Part shown: positions 60,847 to 64,000 of the stretch, in pieces | Numbering within the stretch: the first letter of the stretch is position 1 | Layout: each line of letters starts with the position of its first letter | Assembly (NCBI RefSeq): GCF_900109855.1 | Contig: NZ_FOBO01000010.1 | Coordinates: forward strand, 62,001-126,000 | Length of the DNA: 64,000 nucleotides | Reading direction: 5' to 3' | Origin: Roseovarius tolerans | Lineage (GTDB): Bacteria > Pseudomonadota > Alphaproteobacteria > Rhodobacterales > Rhodobacteraceae | Position numbers and translations under genes: made by a program | The notes under the pieces: model-generated | What the model was told of the DNA's origin: nothing | What the model saw: only the letters and a program-made list of their open reading frames with translations | Databases searched by the model: none

Positions 60847-61844
60847 GTCTCGGCCCCGTCATCCAGCGTCTCTCCGGTGAACTCGGTGCGCAGCACGCGC
60901 GCGTCATAGCCCTGTGCGGTCAGCCAGCGGGCGAAAATCTCGGTATAGCCGTGGGTGACGTGGATGGTCTCGGCCCCGGTCTCGGCAATGGCGCGGTTGA
61001 GGCCCGCCCAATCGGCGTGATCGGAGAGGACAAAGCCGCGATCCGCCGCGCGCCTGCGGCGCACGCCGCGCAGCCGCATCCAGCCGCTGGCAAACCCAGT
61101 GGAGGCGGGGCGAAACCGCCGCGCCCATGACCCTGCGAGCGCGCCGGGGGGTGCGATGACCAGCGCGCCGCGGCGCGCGCGCAGGTCGGTTTCGGGGGTG
61201 ACGTGGTGGGTATCGGGCAGGGCCAGCCCCTGAGCGCGCATCACCGCGTTTGTGGCCTCAATCGCGCCATGGGTGAGGATCGGGCCGATGGAGGGGTCGA
61301 GCATCATCAGCACCCTCTGCGCCTTACCGAGCGCGTAGGCCCCGAGCAGCGTGAACCGCCCCTCGGCCGCGTTCGCCGCCCACCATGCGTTGATCTCGCA
61401 CGCCACATCGCCGGGGTCGGGCCAGTCGAAGACCGGCAGGCCGAAGGTGCATTCGGTCACGAACTGATGACAGCGCACCGGCTCGAACGGGGTCGAGAGG
61501 GGATCGACCTCAAGCTTGTAATCGCCCGAGACGACCCAGACCTCGCCGCCCGCCTCGACCCGGATCTGCGCCGAGCCGGGGACGTGGCCTGCGGGGAGAA
61601 ACGAGACGCGCGCATCACCGATCTGGCGCGCCTCGCCGTAGCGGATGGTGTCGAGCGCGATATCCCCCAGCCGGTGGCGCATCACCGGGGCAGCGAGGTC
61701 TGTTGCGAGGTAGGCGCCGTGCCCGTCGCGGGCGTGATCGGCATGGCCGTGGGTGATCAGCGCCCGCGCGACAGGGCGCCAAGGGTCGATGTGAAAATCG
61801 CCGGCGGGACAATAAAGCCCCTCTGGGGTGACATGCAGAACCAT
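60843..61844 (-). CDS. ligase-associated DNA exonuclease (metallo-beta-lactamase fold)
   Basis: 333 aa. The metal-binding motif ALITHGHADHARDGHG is complete. LPAGHVPGSAQIRVEAGGEV and VVSGDYKLEVDPLSTPFEPV are typical of the SNM1/Exo-type nuclease that partners ATP-dependent ligases. FVLSDHADWAGLNRAI is the beta-CASP part, and HVTHGYTEIFARWLTAQG ends it. Usually the set also has an Lhr-type helicase and a phosphoesterase; neither is in this window. Translationally coupled with the ligase. Confidence 0.92.
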   Translation of the reverse strand: MVLHVTPEGLYCPAGDFHIDPWRPVARALITHGHADHARDGHGAYLATDLAAPVMRHRLGDIALDTIRYGEARQIGDARVSFLPAGHVPGSAQIRVEAGGEVWVVSGDYKLEVDPLSTPFEPVRCHQFVTECTFGLPVFDWPDPGDVACEINAWWAANAAEGRFTLLGAYALGKAQRVLMMLDPSIGPILTHGAIEATNAVMRAQGLALPDTHHVTPETDLRARRGALVIAPPGALAGSWARRFRPASTGFASGWMRLRGVRRRRAADRGFVLSDHADWAGLNRAIAETGAETIHVTHGYTEIFARWLTAQGYDARVLRTEFTGETLDDGAET

Positions 61845-61945
61845 GCGCCGATGATAGGCCCCGCGCGGCCCGTGACCAGCCCCTTGCGAAGCGCCGCGCG
61901 CGGTCTATGCTGCGTGACGGAACATGGCGATACAGGGGGCAGACC

Positions 61946-62776
61946 ATGCGGTTCGTGAGATATGGTGAGGCCGGGCATGAACGGCCCGCGGTGCTGGATG
62001 CCGAGGGACAGTTGCGCGACCTCAGCGGCGTGGTGCCCGATCTGGCGGGCCCCGTCATGGCCGATCTGCCCCGAATCAACCCGCAAAGCCTGCCGCTGGT
62101 GCCGGGCAGCCCGCGCATCGGGCCGCCGGTGGGGCAGGTTGGCAAGCTGGTCTGCATCGGGCTGAATTATTCCGATCACGCCGCCGAACTTGGGGTCGAG
62201 CCGCCCGAGGACCCGGTGGTGTTCCTCAAGGCGACCTCGGCGATCAACGGGCCGCATGATCCGGTGATCCTGCCGCGCGGGTCGCAGAAGGGCGACTGGG
62301 AGGTCGAACTGGGCATCGTCATCGGTCGCCGCGCGAAATACGTGACCGAGGCGCAGGCGCTGCGCCATGTGGCGGGCTATACCATCGTCAACGACGTGTC
62401 GGAGCGCGAATTTCAGCTTGAACGTTCGGGGCAATGGACCAAGGGCAAGAGCTGCGACACCTTCGCGCCGATGGGGCCGTGGCTGGTGACGCCCGATACT
62501 GCGGGCGACGTGCAGGCGCTCGATCTGTCGGTCGATGTGAACGGCGAGCGGATGCAGAGCGGCAATAGCGGGCGGATGATCTTTTCGGTGGCGCGGATCG
62601 TGTCCTATCTCAGCGAGTTGATGGTGCTGGAGCCGGGCGATGTCATCGCCACCGGCACCCCGCCGGGCGTGGGCATGGGGCACACACCGCAGCGCTTTCT
62701 CAAGGATGGTGACGAGATGGTGCTGCGCATCTCGGGGCTCGGCGAACAACGCTCACCGGTGCGCGCGGAACGCTGA
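61946..62776 (+). CDS. fumarylacetoacetate hydrolase-family protein
   Basis: 276 aa. The N-terminal domain (MRFVRYGEAGHERPAVLDAE) precedes the FAH catalytic fold with KLVCIGLNYSDHAAELG, PVVFLKATSAINGPHDPV, the metal ligands in GDWEVELGIVIGRRA, YTIVNDVSEREFQ, and GDVIATGTPPGVGMG. Members hydrolyse C-C bonds or decarboxylate beta-keto acids (oxaloacetate, acylpyruvates). An AGGGGG site is at 61933-61939. Single gene; substrate open. Confidence 0.9.
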   Translation: MRFVRYGEAGHERPAVLDAEGQLRDLSGVVPDLAGPVMADLPRINPQSLPLVPGSPRIGPPVGQVGKLVCIGLNYSDHAAELGVEPPEDPVVFLKATSAINGPHDPVILPRGSQKGDWEVELGIVIGRRAKYVTEAQALRHVAGYTIVNDVSEREFQLERSGQWTKGKSCDTFAPMGPWLVTPDTAGDVQALDLSVDVNGERMQSGNSGRMIFSVARIVSYLSELMVLEPGDVIATGTPPGVGMGHTPQRFLKDGDEMVLRISGLGEQRSPVRAER

Positions 62777-62799
62777 AGGCGCGCGCCCCGCCTGCCCCG

Positions 62800-63864
62800 T
62801 CACGCCGCCTCATGCGCGAGGATCGCGGCCTCGGACCCGTTCAGGCACCGCCGCGCATAGCCGCCATAGACATGCGGCTCGTATTCGAGGTTTGGATTGA
62901 TCTCCAGCAGACGTGTCCGGTCGCCATCGCTCAGCGTCGAGAGCGCGGTGCTGGCGGGGTGAAAGCTTTCGGTCTCCACGCTATTGGCCCAGATGATCTG
63001 ATGGCTGGGCAGGAGCAGGTGGATATAGGTCACCTCGCGCGAGGCAAGATCGACCGACACCGTGTCGTTGTTGACCAGATCGCGCGCCATCACCAGCACT
63101 TCGGGCGTGTTGAAGAGCGCGCGCGCCACGTCGCCGCGCACCAGCAGGCGATGCTCGGGGCTGACCAAAAGCGCGGCATCGGGGCGGTCGATCCCGATTG
63201 CACCGGGGCCGAGACGGATCGGCCGCAGCTTGGGCATGGCAAAGAGCCGCGCCCCGGTCATCCGGCGACTACCGATCCACTGGATATCCTGCGCGCCGCT
63301 GTCGCGGGTCTGCACCCGGTCGCCCTCGCGCAGTTCCTCGATCAGGCGGGGGCCTTCGGGGGTTTCGATCCGTGTGCCGGGGGTGAAACAGATCACCCCG
63401 CCGCTCGCCGGTCCGGTCGAGGCACCGCGCATCCCCTCGAGCGAGTGATGCACGATCCACATCTCGGTGTCGCGTGGCGGAATCTCGTCAAGGAACATCA
63501 GGAGCGGTGGCGCATCGCCCGCCACCTCGATGATCGTCACGGTGTAGCTGCGCAAACCGTCGGTGACGACAAAGCCCGTATCCATGATCGGCTCGGGCAC
63601 GTCGACCGCGCCCAGATCGCGTGTGTTGCTCATCGCGGCCCCCACGAGGCGCCGCACCATCCGTGCCGCACGTTTGCGGTTCACGGCTTCTCCCTCCGCC
63701 ATATCCAGGCGCAAAAGCTCGTTTGGTCCGTCCACGCGCACCACATCGCCGCGCCAGAGCCACGTCTGCCCTACCGAAAGCGACCGCACAGATGCGCCCG
63801 ACACTCCATCCAGATCTGTTTGCGACCAGGAGATGACGAACGTGCCTTTATAGCCCGTTCCCAT
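62800..63864 (-). CDS. Hint-domain protein (third copy, no RTX repeats)
   Basis: 354 aa. The N-terminal 150 residues are unlike the other two Hint proteins: FVISWSQTDLDGVSGASVRS, DVVRVDGPNELLRLDMAEGE, and a beta-rich part (SYTVTIIEVAGDAPPLLMFL). The Hint_2-type domain starts at GVICFTPGTRIETPEGPRLI, with LLVSPEHRLLV and VTYIHLLLPSHQIIWANSVE. The closing block RRCLNGSEAAILAHEAA parallels the RPCLKRHEA end of the other two. No signal peptide is seen. Self-cleavage before the Cys is expected from the family. Role unknown. Confidence 0.85.
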   Translation of the reverse strand: MGTGYKGTFVISWSQTDLDGVSGASVRSLSVGQTWLWRGDVVRVDGPNELLRLDMAEGEAVNRKRAARMVRRLVGAAMSNTRDLGAVDVPEPIMDTGFVVTDGLRSYTVTIIEVAGDAPPLLMFLDEIPPRDTEMWIVHHSLEGMRGASTGPASGGVICFTPGTRIETPEGPRLIEELREGDRVQTRDSGAQDIQWIGSRRMTGARLFAMPKLRPIRLGPGAIGIDRPDAALLVSPEHRLLVRGDVARALFNTPEVLVMARDLVNNDTVSVDLASREVTYIHLLLPSHQIIWANSVETESFHPASTALSTLSDGDRTRLLEINPNLEYEPHVYGGYARRCLNGSEAAILAHEAA

Positions 63865-63952
63865 ATCTCTGACTGCCTGCCTCTTGTCTTTTTTTATTGT
63901 TGCCAGCGTAGCAAAGGCGAATCACCCTGAAAACCCCCCACGGGAATTTTCT

Positions 63953-64000
63953 TCAGAAGCGCAACCTGAACTGCACAGAGCCGACGACCTGGCTTTCGGG
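63953..64000 (-). CDS. 3' end of a probable outer-membrane beta-barrel protein
   Basis: Only 15 codons and a TGA are in the window, reading ...ESQVVGSVQFRLRF. The alternating hydrophobic pattern and terminal Phe are the beta-barrel insertion signal of outer-membrane proteins. Strand and frame are inferred from this alone. The gene continues past the right edge. Confidence 0.4.
   Translation of the reverse strand, partial: PESQVVGSVQFRLRF

Overview
The window is a gene-dense, GC-rich chromosomal segment that looks like a marine alphaproteobacterium of the order Rhodobacterales (Roseobacter-type). Supporting signs are the divergent DUF6476/rluD pair followed by rpoH, the fused pntA, the mmcB-DUF6324 pair, several secreted Hint-domain proteins, a perfect GTTC-N7-GTTC LexA box, and a tRNA-His that appears to lack G-1 and to carry A73. 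No integrase, transposase, phage module or CRISPR array was seen. Most of it is core and flexible chromosome rather than a genomic island.

Layout. 1-2.2 kb (minus): a MotA/ExbB-like channel protein and a coiled-coil MotB-like partner cut by the left edge. 2.3-6.1 kb: a ChaC-like enzyme, a DUF2125 protein and a ribBA-ribH-nusB operon. 6.1-9.8 kb: a LysR regulator divergent from an SHMT-family PLP enzyme, then a DUF3422 protein. 9.8-11.7 kb: a decayed flavodoxin remnant, two small membrane proteins and non-coding sequence. 11.7-14.8 kb: pntAB. 14.9-18.6 kb: methyltransferase, SDR, Ca/Na antiporter and kynureninase. 18.8-22.9 kb: two tandem RTX-repeat/Hint proteins. 22.9-30.9 kb: a glutamine-amidotransferase hydrolase, DUF2256 protein, photolyase, pepN, an acyl-CoA dehydrogenase and rlmJ. 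31.1-32.8 kb: ctaD behind a perfect FNR box. 32.9-34.8 kb: a cupin with an OxyR-like LysR regulator, and two small ORFs.

35-42.7 kb is the most coherent system. A cobalamin riboswitch is followed by a 22-codon leader ORF and then btuB-btuF-btuC-btuD-cbiZ-exbB-exbD-exbD-tonB, most joined by ATGA overlaps. This would be an outer-membrane-to-cytoplasm corrinoid import line with its own energising complex and a corrinoid-remodelling amidohydrolase.

42.7-44.8 kb (minus): an ECF sigma factor, a putative anti-sigma protein, a periplasmic metal-sensor-like protein and a secreted four-EF-hand protein. 45-50.3 kb: DUF983, Nudix, rpsD, hisC-tyrA-extensin and a small membrane protein. 50.4-50.6 kb: a candidate 6S RNA on the minus strand back to back with SOS-controlled mmcB. 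51-56.2 kb: DUF6324, an acetyltransferase, tRNA-His, DUF6476/rluD, rpoH, a lipoprotein hydrolase and a DksA-like zinc-finger protein. 56.2-64 kb: an 11-bp tandem repeat and paired AT-rich hairpins, pepF, a coiled-coil envelope protein, an ATP-dependent DNA ligase with its exonuclease, an FAH-family hydrolase, a third Hint protein, and the last codons of a probable outer-membrane barrel.

Function assignments rest on motif and family recognition by eye; no database search was run.
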